DNA of 16,199 nt from the NCBI GenBank assembly GCA_039922235.1, contig JBDSAJ010000250.1, positions 1 to 16,199 on the forward strand, read 5' to 3'. Of the stretch, positions 1-6,631 are shown piece after piece. The translations under genes and the position numbers were made by a program. The stretch's first letter is position 1. Each line of letters begins with the position of its first letter. The notes beneath the pieces are model-generated. The model worked only from the letters and a program-made list of their open reading frames with translations, was not told where the DNA came from and searched no databases. Source of the stretch: Umezawaea sp039922235. GTDB lineage: Bacteria > Actinomycetota > Actinomycetes > Mycobacteriales > Pseudonocardiaceae.

Positions 1-62
1 CGGAATATTATCCATCACTTTGTTCACTAATTCGTGTAATCGAGTCGATCTTGTATTCTCGG

Positions 63-68
63 TAGAAT
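63..68 (+). promoter_or_regulatory. Candidate -10 element of a leaderless promoter
   Basis: TAGAAT fits the actinobacterial -10 pattern TAnnnT and ends 7 nt before the ATG at 76. No Shine-Dalgarno sequence precedes that ATG, and the 75 nt upstream are clearly AT-richer than the rest of the window. This is the expected geometry for a transcript that begins at or next to the start codon. I see no convincing -35 box. Confidence 0.4.
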
Positions 69-75
69 TGACCTC

Positions 76-1179
76 ATGGATGACAATGGGATCCGGCAGC
101 TTGAAGACACCCTGCTGGAATGTCAGCGCGGCATCAATTACTTGCACGCCCGGCAATTGCGGACAATGGCCGAGATCGCCGCCTCGGATGGTGGCCGGTA
201 TCGGTCGGAGCAGGTGGCGCTGCTGTTGAAGTGGACGTCGAACCGGGCCGCTGATCAGGTCGCGTTCGCCGAGAGCGTGGTGGGCCGGTTGCCGGGGTCG
301 TTGGCGGCGCTGGAGCGTGGGGAGATCGACCTGTACAAGGTGCGGACCGTGCACGAGCTGACCATGAACCTGGCCCCGGAGTTGGCGCGGGAGGTGGAGG
401 AGCGGGTGTTGGAGAAGGCGGCCGAGCAGACCGGGGCGCGGATGCGCCAACGGGCGCGGCGGATCGTGCTGCGAGTGGACCCGGCCGGGGCACGAGACCG
501 GGCGGTCGCGGCGAAAGCGGCGCGGTGTGCGGGGTTCCAGTCCGAGGAGGACGGGATGGCCAAGGTGTACGCGGTGGTCCCGGCCGACAAAGCCGTAGCC
601 ATCGCGGTGCGGGTGGACAAGATCGGCCGCCAGACCAAGACCTCCGACGACCCGCGCACGATGGACCAGCGCCGGGCCGACGTGGTGTGCGACCTGCTGT
701 TGGGCAAGCCCAGCAATGTCCAGGTGCAGTTGCAGGTGACGGTTCCGGTGTCGATGGTGATGGGTCTGGACGATCAGCCCGGTGAACTGGCCGGCTACGG
801 GCCGATCGACGCCGACACCGCCCGCGCACTCGCGGGGGATGCGACTTGGCGGCCGTTGCTCACCGATGAGCGCGGCACTCTGGTGGAGGTCGGCCGCCGC
901 ACCTACCGGCCACCCGCCGCGCTCCGTGACTTCGTCCGAGCGCGGGACAAGATGTGTGTGTTTCCGGGGTGTGCGGTGCCCGCGCACCGTGCGGATCTCG
1001 ATCACACCACCGCGTTCCCGGCAGGTCCGACCGAGGCGGCCAATCTGGGAGTGATGTGTCGAGCGCATCACCGGCTGAAGCAGGATCCCCGCTGGTCGGT
1101 GACCCAGCCGACTCCCGGCACGTTCGTGTGGACCAGCCCCAGCCGCCGCACCTACACCCGCCAACCGGTCGCGGCCTGA
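76..1179 (+). CDS. DUF222 / HNH endonuclease-domain protein (13E12 repeat family)
   Basis: This 367-aa protein has the standard two-part build of the actinobacterial 13E12 family. The N-terminal and central part (about residues 1-280) is the mostly helical DUF222 region. A C-terminal HNH module of the McrA type follows at about 285-345. The visible metal and catalytic signature is C294-x4-C299, D309-H310, N323 and C328-x2-H331-H332, so the nuclease site looks intact. The family is abundant and multi-copy in actinomycetes; its biological role is not established, and DNA cleavage is inferred from the HNH fold. I chose ATG 76 because a TAnnnT -10 lies 7 nt upstream and there is no ribosome site, which suggests a leaderless mRNA. 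The gene converges on the sigma-factor operon with a gap of about 110 nt in which I see no clear terminator. Such genes can be spread by recombination between copies, so this may be a later arrival. Confidence 0.88.
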   Translation: MDDNGIRQLEDTLLECQRGINYLHARQLRTMAEIAASDGGRYRSEQVALLLKWTSNRAADQVAFAESVVGRLPGSLAALERGEIDLYKVRTVHELTMNLAPELAREVEERVLEKAAEQTGARMRQRARRIVLRVDPAGARDRAVAAKAARCAGFQSEEDGMAKVYAVVPADKAVAIAVRVDKIGRQTKTSDDPRTMDQRRADVVCDLLLGKPSNVQVQLQVTVPVSMVMGLDDQPGELAGYGPIDADTARALAGDATWRPLLTDERGTLVEVGRRTYRPPAALRDFVRARDKMCVFPGCAVPAHRADLDHTTAFPAGPTEAANLGVMCRAHHRLKQDPRWSVTQPTPGTFVWTSPSRRTYTRQPVAA

Positions 1180-1292
1180 CACGCCGAACGCATCACCGCA
1201 ACTCTTGGGCCGAGTGGCTGGCGCAAATCCAAACGCACGAACGTCGCGGCGGTGACGTCCGTGCGCAGGCAGCCCCCAAGACCCCGGCCCCT

Positions 1293-1778
1293 CTACAACA
1301 TGATCGTAGGAGTAACCACCGTCCGCCCGCGTTCACCGCGAGCATTCACCAAGTGCACCACGATCTGCGTAGTCCCAGTCGGCACGTCGGCCAGCACGAA
1401 CCGCCCACCGTCATCAGCAGTGGTCGTAGAAGACTCGTGCTCAGCCACCCGCACCTCCACCGTGTGCTCCCCAGCGGGCACCAACCACCCGTCGATCCGA
1501 TGCCGAGCGCCGGTCGACGTGAAGTTGACCATCAGCGTCAGGTTGTCCACCGTGAACGTGATGGTGCCGGGCTGCCCGCCGCGAACTCCCGCGAACGAGC
1601 CTGCTCGCTCCCACCTGGCCACCTCTACGTCGAGGTTTTCCAGGGCTATGGCGAACTGGACTCGCTCCACGAGATCCGCGGGGGGCGGGTCGAGTTCGTA
1701 GACCAGTCGGGTCAGCTCCGAGAGGACGGCGGTGTCCTCGAAGCCCCTGGGGTCATCGCGCGGGTCGATGTCGTTCAC
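1293..1778 (-). CDS. Sigma-factor-associated protein with C-terminal beta-sandwich-like domain
   Basis: This 161-aa protein is translated from the GTG at 1778, which overlaps the sigma-factor stop as GTGA. A perfect AGGAGG (plus-strand 1785-1790) lies 6 nt upstream, so the pair is clearly coupled. Residues 15-57 look like an amphipathic helical region (TRLVYELDPPPADLVERV, then ALENLDVEVA). Residues 72-161 alternate strands and turns (GTITFTVDN, RIDGWLVPAGEHTVEVRV, GGRFVLADVPTGTTQIVVHL), as in carboxypeptidase-regulatory/transthyretin-like sandwiches. There is no membrane segment and no zinc-binding anti-sigma motif. From memory, similar proteins follow ECF-like sigma genes in actinomycetes and precede a CHAT/TPR gene. 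An anti-sigma or adaptor role is inference only. No third gene follows here: the next thing downstream is the converging HNH gene. The frame is open further upstream, but that part overlaps the sigma gene and is not used. Confidence 0.72.
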   Translation of the reverse strand: MNDIDPRDDPRGFEDTAVLSELTRLVYELDPPPADLVERVQFAIALENLDVEVARWERAGSFAGVRGGQPGTITFTVDNLTLMVNFTSTGARHRIDGWLVPAGEHTVEVRVAEHESSTTTADDGGRFVLADVPTGTTQIVVHLVNARGERGRTVVTPTIML

Positions 1779-2380
1779 CGCGATCCTCCTTCCGCATCGA
1801 GATGTGTGCGCAGCGTCGTCAGGCAGCGGCCCCTGGTGGGGCCGATGCTGCCGCGCGGAATGGACAGCGCTTCGGCCACTGTGCGGTACTCGGCCCGTCC
1901 GGCTAGGACGGTGAGGCGCAGCAGTTCCTGGCACCTTTGCGACAGACGCCCGAATGCCCGCCACAACCGGATGTCCCGGTCGTCGGCGAGCGCGGCGTCC
2001 TCTGGCAGCCCGTGGGTGCTTTCCAGGTGGTCGGCGACCTCGTCGCTGAGGCCGATCTCCCGCCTGCTCGGCGTCCACGTGCGGCGCGCTTCCCGTCGGG
2101 TGGCGACGACGAGCCACCCGACCAGTGCGCGCGGTTCGTGCAGGCGGTCGACGTGGCGCAGGAACGCCAGCCACACCGTCTGCACCACGTCCTCGGCTGT
2201 CGCGCGGTCGAGTCCGTGTCCTCTGGCTACGTGCCAGACCAGCGGGGTGAGTTCGGCGACGAGCACGTCCAGCGCTCTCCGGTCGCCCTCACGGGCGGCG
2301 ATGACACAGGCGGCATGCCTGTCCGTGCCCGCCAAACCATCCCACGGCGGGTGTTCGCCGGTCGTGCGCAGCTCACCCAC
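1775..2380 (-). CDS. ECF-like sigma-70 family RNA polymerase sigma factor
   Basis: The 201-aa product has the two-domain layout of extracytoplasmic-function sigma factors. Region 2 spans about residues 35-102, with AEDVVQTVWLAFLRH at 62-76 as the core-binding and -10-recognition helices. Region 4 spans about 138-194, with the helix-turn-helix EYRTVAEALSIPRGSIGPTR at 164-183. There is no extra C-terminal domain. I chose GTG 2380 because GAGGTGAGG lies just upstream and homology-like sequence starts near residue 15. The frame stays open to a GTG at 2521, but those 47 extra residues are Arg/Ala/Gly-rich and look non-coding. The last codons contain the ribosome site of the next gene, giving a GTGA overlap with the 161-aa partner. 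Target promoters are unknown. Many such factors recognise their own promoter, so autoregulation from the upstream gap is possible but not visible. Confidence 0.85.
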   Translation of the reverse strand: MGELRTTGEHPPWDGLAGTDRHAACVIAAREGDRRALDVLVAELTPLVWHVARGHGLDRATAEDVVQTVWLAFLRHVDRLHEPRALVGWLVVATRREARRTWTPSRREIGLSDEVADHLESTHGLPEDAALADDRDIRLWRAFGRLSQRCQELLRLTVLAGRAEYRTVAEALSIPRGSIGPTRGRCLTTLRTHLDAEGGSR

Positions 2381-2538
2381 GTCCTCACCTCTCAGCGTTG
2401 CCGGTCCTGCTGTTCCGATGATCGCCGAAGCGGCCCGCGACGCTTCCCCCGAAACGCCGCGGACCGCTCCCCTGCGGCGGTCTCCCCGATCGACACCCCT
2501 CGAGGTCGACCGACTCACCACCGGATTCCCGTGGTTCG

Positions 2539-2643
2539 TCAGCCGGTATTCACCGACTCGTCGTGCCTCCAGTGCCGACTACCCGTCTCCGACGGCGGCG
2601 AAGACGGGTGCCGAGGCTGATCGCCAGGCGGCTTGGCGGTCAT
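2539..2643 (-). CDS. Possible 34-aa small ORF upstream of the sigma gene
   Basis: An ATG at 2643 opens a 34-codon frame beginning MTAKPPGDQPRHPSSPP and ending DESVNTG-stop. It is preceded by GAGGAGG (plus-strand 2649-2655) with 5 nt spacing, one of the best Shine-Dalgarno sequences in the window. The peptide is hydrophilic and rich in Pro, Ser and His, with no signal peptide or membrane helix. It lies on the same strand as the sigma operon, 158 nt upstream of the GTG at 2380. It could be a leader peptide, a small partner of the sigma module, or the start of a decayed gene. I do not recognise it, and the call rests only on the ribosome site. Confidence 0.33.
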   Translation of the reverse strand: MTAKPPGDQPRHPSSPPSETGSRHWRHDESVNTG

Positions 2644-2853
2644 CCAGTCCTCCTCGGTCGAGGTCGTGGGGTCTGTCACCAGCACAAGAGGGCACGCGGC
2701 CTGAGTAGATACACCCATACGGAAAACTTTTTGCTCACGTTTCGTGCTGGTCGCGTCCTCCTGCTCAAGTCGGGCTCGAAGTGTTCCGCCGTGCGGATGA
2801 CGGCCCAGGGCGGACGGGTGATCGAGTTCGTGTCGGCCGTTATGGTCTAGACC
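2644..2853. other. Divergent intergenic region between sigma module and cutC
   Basis: This gap separates the minus-strand small ORF from plus-strand cutC and must hold promoters for both directions. It includes an AT-richer island at about 2704-2745, with an A4 and a T5 run, which could be the minus-strand promoter; I could not assign -35/-10 boxes there. The cutC end carries the -10-like TATGGT and the dre operator listed separately. Open frames crossing the gap on both strands have no plausible start or protein-like composition. Confidence 0.4.
2841..2846 (+). promoter_or_regulatory. Candidate -10 element of a leaderless cutC promoter
   Basis: TATGGT fits TAnnnT and ends 7 nt before the cutC ATG at 2854. 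No Shine-Dalgarno sequence precedes the ATG. The element is largely inside the dre palindrome, so a bound repressor would cover the -10 and the transcription start. No clear -35 is visible. Confidence 0.4.
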
Positions 2854-2855
2854 AT
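2842..2855. promoter_or_regulatory. DasR-type (dre) operator overlapping the cutC start codon
   Basis: ATGGTCTAGACCAT is a perfect 14-bp palindrome that contains TGGTCTAGACCA, the core I know for the GntR/HutC-family regulator DasR in Streptomyces. The last bases are the first bases of the cutC ATG. DasR represses amino-sugar genes and is released by GlcN-6-phosphate and related effectors. The sequence match is direct; the identity of the binding protein in this organism is inferred, because no dasR is in the window. Confidence 0.75.
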
Positions 2856-3513
2856 GCTGGAAGTCATCGTTTTGGCCGCGGCGGACGCCGAAGCCGCGCA
2901 GGCCGGTGGAGCGCACCGGTTGGAACTGGTCGCCGACATGGCGTCCGACGGGCTCACGCCGCCCCCGTCGGCGCTCACGAGCGTGCTCGCCGCCACGGAC
3001 CTGCCGGTCAGGGTCATGCTCCGCGACGCCAGGGGCTTCGCGCCCGGCAGCGTCGACGGGCTGCGCCGCGAGGCGGCGGCGCTGCGGGAACTGGGCGCGA
3101 GCGAGTTCGTGCTCGGGTTCCTCACCCCGGCGGGCGAGGTCGACGAGGAAGCCTGCGCCGCCGTGCTCGCCGAGTTGGACGGGTGCCGGTGGACGTTCCA
3201 CCGCGCGCTGGACAACTCGGCCGACCCGCTGGCCGCGTGGTCGGTCGTCGCGGAACTGGGCTGCGACACCGTGCTGGCGAGCGGCAGTCCCAGGGGTGTC
3301 GCGGACGGTCTGCCGGTGCTGCACGAGTTGATCTCACGGCAGGACGCCGACGGTCCGCGCGTGTTGGTGGGCGGCGGTTTGCGGGCCGATCAGGTCGCGC
3401 CGCTCAAGGCCGCCGGGGCTTCCGGCTTCCACGTCGGCGGTGCTGTCCGGCCGTCCGGCTGGGACGGTCCGGTGTCCGTCGAAGCCGTGCGCACCTGGGC
3501 AAATCTGGTCTAG
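2854..3513 (+). CDS. cutC: CutC family protein (copper homeostasis protein CutC)
   Basis: The 219-aa product matches the CutC TIM-barrel family along its whole length. Recognisable stretches are AGGAHRLELVADMASDGLTP at 17-36, VRVMLR at 52-57, FVLGFLTPAGEVD at 85-97, TFHRALD at 114-120, LASGSPRG at 141-148, VLVGGGLR at 170-177 and FHVGG at 192-196. The length is normal for the family, and it is cytoplasmic with no signal peptide. CutC was named for copper tolerance, but that function is disputed and no reaction is firmly established. ATG 2854 is fixed by the family N-terminus (MLEVIVL); it has no ribosome site and probably starts a leaderless mRNA. The dre operator on its start codon and the amino-sugar importer starting 105 nt after its stop place it in GlcNAc/chitin metabolism, which suggests a sugar-related role at least in this lineage. 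Confidence 0.88.
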   Translation: MLEVIVLAAADAEAAQAGGAHRLELVADMASDGLTPPPSALTSVLAATDLPVRVMLRDARGFAPGSVDGLRREAAALRELGASEFVLGFLTPAGEVDEEACAAVLAELDGCRWTFHRALDNSADPLAAWSVVAELGCDTVLASGSPRGVADGLPVLHELISRQDADGPRVLVGGGLRADQVAPLKAAGASGFHVGGAVRPSGWDGPVSVEAVRTWANLV

Positions 3514-3517
3514 ACCC
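3506..3517. promoter_or_regulatory. Second dre-like operator, at the cutC stop codon
   Basis: TGGTCTAGACCC matches the dre core TGGTCTAGACCA at 11 of 12 positions. Its central TAG is the cutC stop codon (3511-3513). It lies about 100 nt before the start of the sugar-binding lipoprotein gene, a sensible place to control a promoter for the transporter operon. Some of the match is shared with coding sequence, but two near-identical sites 650 nt apart flanking cutC are unlikely to be chance. Confidence 0.6.
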
Positions 3518-3580
3518 TTGCCGAAACGGACGCGCCGCTCCTAACATCGCCGAATCGCGTTGCTCACCGCGAAATGAACG

Positions 3581-3595
3581 TTGCACATAGTGCAA
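3581..3595. promoter_or_regulatory. Perfect palindrome TTGCAC-ATA-GTGCAA, candidate operator
   Basis: This inverted repeat has two perfect 6-bp arms around a 3-bp spacer. It sits 23 nt upstream of the lipoprotein start at 3619 and just before its ribosome site. It does not resemble dre, so a second transcription factor is likely. I cannot name the family. It is too short and too AT-balanced to be a terminator. Confidence 0.45.
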
Positions 3596-3618
3596 TAAGT
3601 CTCGCTAAGGGGTATCAG

Positions 3619-4902
3619 ATGCGGTTCGTGTTGTTGGCAGCGGCGTGTTCCGTGGCGCTGGCGGGCTGTGCGCCGGTGACGTCGTCGGGACCGACCGCGC
3701 AGAGCGGTGACGAGCAGACCGGGCAGCTCCGGGTGTGGCTGTTCGACGAGGTGAACCGCGGCCCCAAGGAAGAGGTCGTCAAGCAGGCGGTCGGCGAGTT
3801 CCAGGCTGCCCACTCCGGCGTGACCGTTGACGTGCAGTACATCCAGGTGGCCACCCGCGCCGAGCGCTTCAAGGCCGCCTTCAGCGACCCCAAGAGCGCG
3901 CCGGACGTCGCCGAGTTCGGCAACACGGACCTCGCGGGCTACGTCGCCGCGGGCGGCTTCGCCGACATGAGCAAGGAGGTGTCGGCCTGGCCGGACGGCA
4001 AGGACCTCCTGCCCGCCGTGCTCGACACCGCCAAGGTCGAGGGCAAGGTCTACGGCCTGCCCTGGTACGTCGGCGTCCGCGCGCTCTACTACCGCACCGA
4101 CGTGTTCACCGAACTCGGCGTCCAGCCGCCGAAGACGCTCGACGAGATCGCGCCGCTCGCCCGCCGCATCCGGGCCGCCAAGCCCGACCTGCTCGGCATC
4201 TCCGCGGGCGGCAAGTACACGTTCGGCATGCTGCCCTTCGTGTGGGCCAACGGCGGCGACATCGCCACCGCGAACGGCGCCAAGTACACGGCCAAGATCG
4301 ACAGCGCCGAGTCGAAGAAGGGCGTCGCCAAGTACACCGAACTGCTCGCTGACGACATCTGCCCGCCGTCGCAGTGCGCGGCCAACGGCGGTGACGCGAG
4401 CGTCGAGGCGTTCCGCGCGGGCAAGGCCGCGATGGTCATCGGCGGCGACTTCAACCGGAAGTCCGTCGACGCCAGCGCCGCCGCCGGCAAGTACGCCGTC
4501 GTGCCGCTGCCGGGCAACACCCCCGGCTCCATCGCCCCCGCGTTCGCGGGCGGCAACCTGCTCGGCGTGATGAAGGGCACGGAGCGCCGGACGCTGGCGA
4601 ACCAGTTCCTCCAGCTCCTCGGCGGCAAGCAGTACCAGCGGAAGATGTTCCAGGCCATGGGCAACCTGCCGACGTTCGCCGACGTGCAAGCCGAGGTCGC
4701 CAAGGACGACGCCTTCGAGCAGCCGTTCATCAAGACCCTCGAAGCGGGCACGAAGTTCGTGCCGGTCACGCCGACGTGGGCCAAGATCGACGCCCAGGCC
4801 GTCCTGCCGACGATGCTCCAGCAGGTCGCGGCCGAGGGCAAGGACGTCGACACCGCCACCAAGACGGCGGCCGACAGCATGAACGCGGCCTTCAACTCGT
4901 GA
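3619..4902 (+). CDS. DasA-like sugar ABC transporter substrate-binding lipoprotein
   Basis: The 427-aa product is an extracellular solute-binding protein of the family 1 (MalE-like) cluster B fold. Residues 1-17 form a lipoprotein signal peptide ending in the lipobox LAGC with C17 as the lipidated Cys. Mature sequence shows family stretches such as RVWLFDEVNRG, FKAAFSDPKSAPDVAEFGNTD, GLPWYVGVRALYYRTDVF, FRAGKAAMVIGGDFN and AFAGGNLLGV. It should capture a sugar outside the membrane for the two permeases that follow. I chose ATG 3619 because AAGGGG lies 6 nt upstream and the signal peptide starts there; an upstream in-frame ATG at 3574 would put 15 extra residues before it. Order and the dre sites suggest chitobiose/GlcNAc oligomers as substrate, as for Streptomyces DasA, but the ligand cannot be read from sequence. 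The stop overlaps the next start as GTGA. Confidence 0.85.
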   Translation: MRFVLLAAACSVALAGCAPVTSSGPTAQSGDEQTGQLRVWLFDEVNRGPKEEVVKQAVGEFQAAHSGVTVDVQYIQVATRAERFKAAFSDPKSAPDVAEFGNTDLAGYVAAGGFADMSKEVSAWPDGKDLLPAVLDTAKVEGKVYGLPWYVGVRALYYRTDVFTELGVQPPKTLDEIAPLARRIRAAKPDLLGISAGGKYTFGMLPFVWANGGDIATANGAKYTAKIDSAESKKGVAKYTELLADDICPPSQCAANGGDASVEAFRAGKAAMVIGGDFNRKSVDASAAAGKYAVVPLPGNTPGSIAPAFAGGNLLGVMKGTERRTLANQFLQLLGGKQYQRKMFQAMGNLPTFADVQAEVAKDDAFEQPFIKTLEAGTKFVPVTPTWAKIDAQAVLPTMLQQVAAEGKDVDTATKTAADSMNAAFNS

Positions 4903-5792
4903 CGCAGCGGATGGCCAGGGGGGACGGTCGGACCGCGTTCGCCTACCTCACCCCGGCACTGCTGGTACTCGGCGGTCTGATGGCCTACCCGATCTACCAG
5001 CTGGTGCTCATCTCGCTGTTCGACTACGGCCAGGAGCAGGTCAGCGGCGGCGCGCCGCTGGTCTTCCTCGGCCTCGGCAACTACGCGGAGTTGTTGGGGG
5101 ACCAGCAGTTCTGGACCGTGTTGTGGCAGACCGTCGGCTTCGCCGCGACCTGCGTCCTCGGCACCCTGGTGGTCGGCGCGGCACTCGCCGTCCTGGCCAC
5201 CAGGGTCCGCCCCTGGGCCCGGATGCTGCTGTTCCTGGCCGCGCTCGGCGCGTGGGCGACCCCGGCCGTCGCGGGCTCGACGATCTGGCTGTTCCTGTTC
5301 GACGCGAACTTCGGCCTGGTCAACGAGGTGTTGGGCAGCACCGGCTTCTCGTGGACGTTCGACCGCTGGACCGCCTTCGGCCTCGTCGCGGCCCAGGTGG
5401 TCTGGTGCTCGTTCCCGTTCGTCATGGTCACCCTCTACGCGGGCATCAAGGCCATCCCGCAGGAGGTCATCGAGGCCGCGGCGCTCGACGGCGCGTCCAC
5501 GGTCCGCACCGCGCGCAGCGTCCTGCTGCCCCTGCTGCGCCCGCTGATCCTCGTCGTCACGATCCAGTCGATCATCTGGGACTTCAAGGTGTTCACCCAG
5601 ATCTACGTCATGACCAACGGCGGCGGCATCGCGGGCCGCAACCTCGTGCTCAACGTCTACGCCTACCAGCAGGCCTTCGCCGCGTCCGAGTACGGCCTCG
5701 GCGCCACCATCGGCGTGGTCATGACCGCCCTGCTGCTGCTGATCACCATCGGTTACTTGCGGGCGCTGCGGAAGTCGGGGGAGGAACTGTGA
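4899..5792 (+). CDS. DasB-like sugar ABC transporter permease (MalF type)
   Basis: This 297-aa inner-membrane protein has six hydrophobic segments: about residues 14-40, 75-101, 108-133, 158-180, 212-238 and 267-287. The cytoplasmic EAA loop is at about 189-210 (EVIEAAALDGASTVRTARSV), the contact for the ATPase. It pairs with the following permease to form the membrane channel of a carbohydrate importer (CUT1 type). GTG 4899 overlaps the lipoprotein stop as GTGA; ATG 4911 is an alternative start four codons later, and neither has a strong ribosome site, which fits translational coupling. Its stop in turn overlaps the next gene's GTG. Confidence 0.88.
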   Translation: MTQRMARGDGRTAFAYLTPALLVLGGLMAYPIYQLVLISLFDYGQEQVSGGAPLVFLGLGNYAELLGDQQFWTVLWQTVGFAATCVLGTLVVGAALAVLATRVRPWARMLLFLAALGAWATPAVAGSTIWLFLFDANFGLVNEVLGSTGFSWTFDRWTAFGLVAAQVVWCSFPFVMVTLYAGIKAIPQEVIEAAALDGASTVRTARSVLLPLLRPLILVVTIQSIIWDFKVFTQIYVMTNGGGIAGRNLVLNVYAYQQAFAASEYGLGATIGVVMTALLLLITIGYLRALRKSGEEL

Positions 5793-6631
5793 AACGTCCC
5801 GGCCGCCTGGTCGCCGAACTCGTCACCGTGGTCATCGCCGCGGTGATCGCGTTCCCGCTGTACTGGATGGTCCTGACCGCGCTGAAGCCCGCCGACGAGG
5901 TGATCTCGGCGAACCCGCGGCCGTGGACCCTGGCTCCCACGCTGGACAGCTTCACCCGCGCGCTGACCGTGCAGAGCTTCGGCCGGTACTTCCTGAACAG
6001 CCTGTTCGTCGCGCTGGTCGTGGTGGTGCTGAGCCTGCTGATGTCGTTCCTCGCCGCCACGGCGCTGACGCGGTTCCGGTTCCGCGGCCGGACGACGATG
6101 CTGATCATGCTGCTGGTGGTGCAGATGGTGCCGGTCGAAGCGCTGACCGTGCCGCTGTTCTTCATGATGCGGTCGGTCGGCGACACGCTGCCCGCGTTCG
6201 GGCTGAACCACCTGGGCTCGCTGGTGCTGGTGCACCTGGCGTTCAGCATGCCGTTCGCGATCTGGATGCTGCGGGGGTTTGTCGCGGCGGTCCCGGTGGA
6301 ACTCGAAGAAGCGGCGACGCTGGACGGCGCGAGCAGGTTCCGGTTCCTGTGGCAGGTGCTGTTCCCGTTGGTGGCGCCCGGTCTGGTCGCCACGAGCGTG
6401 CTGGCGTTCATCCACGCGTGGAACGACTTCCTGTTCGCCAAGACGTTCATCATCTCGGCCGCGGAGAACCAGACGCTGCCGCTGGCCCTGCAGGTGTTCA
6501 TCAAGCCCGACCAGAACGACTGGGGAGCGATCATGGCCGGTTCGACGTTGATGACCATTCCGGTGCTGGTGTTCTTCGTGCTGGTGCAGCGCAGACTCGT
6601 CTCCGGTCTCGCCGGGGCGGTGAAGGGATGA
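5789..6631 (+). CDS. DasC-like sugar ABC transporter permease (MalG type)
   Basis: The 280-aa second permease begins with a hydrophobic segment at about 8-31 (LVAELVTVVIAAVIAFPLYW), followed by the typical FKP-like turn (ALKPADEV). Further segments lie at about 68-91, 103-127, 142-163, 195-218 and 250-268. The EAA loop is at 171-192 (ELEEAATLDGASRFRFLWQV). It completes the CUT1 importer. GTG 5789 overlaps the previous stop as GTGA and is served by GGGAGG ending 4 nt upstream. No ATP-binding subunit is encoded next to it. In actinomycetes such importers commonly share one distant MsiK-type ATPase, which is the likely case here. The stop overlaps the GH20 start as ATGA. Confidence 0.88.
   Translation: MKRPGRLVAELVTVVIAAVIAFPLYWMVLTALKPADEVISANPRPWTLAPTLDSFTRALTVQSFGRYFLNSLFVALVVVVLSLLMSFLAATALTRFRFRGRTTMLIMLLVVQMVPVEALTVPLFFMMRSVGDTLPAFGLNHLGSLVLVHLAFSMPFAIWMLRGFVAAVPVELEEAATLDGASRFRFLWQVLFPLVAPGLVATSVLAFIHAWNDFLFAKTFIISAAENQTLPLALQVFIKPDQNDWGAIMAGSTLMTIPVLVFFVLVQRRLVSGLAGAVKG

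Noticed and set aside
76..1179. Treating the HNH gene as a homing endonuclease or transposase within a mobile element
   Set aside because: DUF222/HNH proteins are scattered chromosomal genes; I see no flanking repeats, intron or intein features here.
2381..2521. Longer sigma-factor start at GTG 2521
   Set aside because: The extra 47 residues look non-coding, there is no ribosome site, and GTG 2380 has a good one.
954..2708. A 584-codon plus-strand frame running from inside the HNH gene across the sigma operon
   Set aside because: It crosses two well-supported genes, is Ser/Arg/Pro-rich with no domain, and has no plausible start.
2563..2850. A 95-codon plus-strand frame in the gap before cutC
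   Set aside because: The translation is Arg-rich and low in complexity, has no ribosome site and runs through the cutC promoter region.
3574..3618. Longer start of the sugar-binding protein at ATG 3574
   Set aside because: It would bury the lipoprotein signal peptide and cover the palindrome at 3581-3595; ATG 3619 has AAGGGG at proper spacing.
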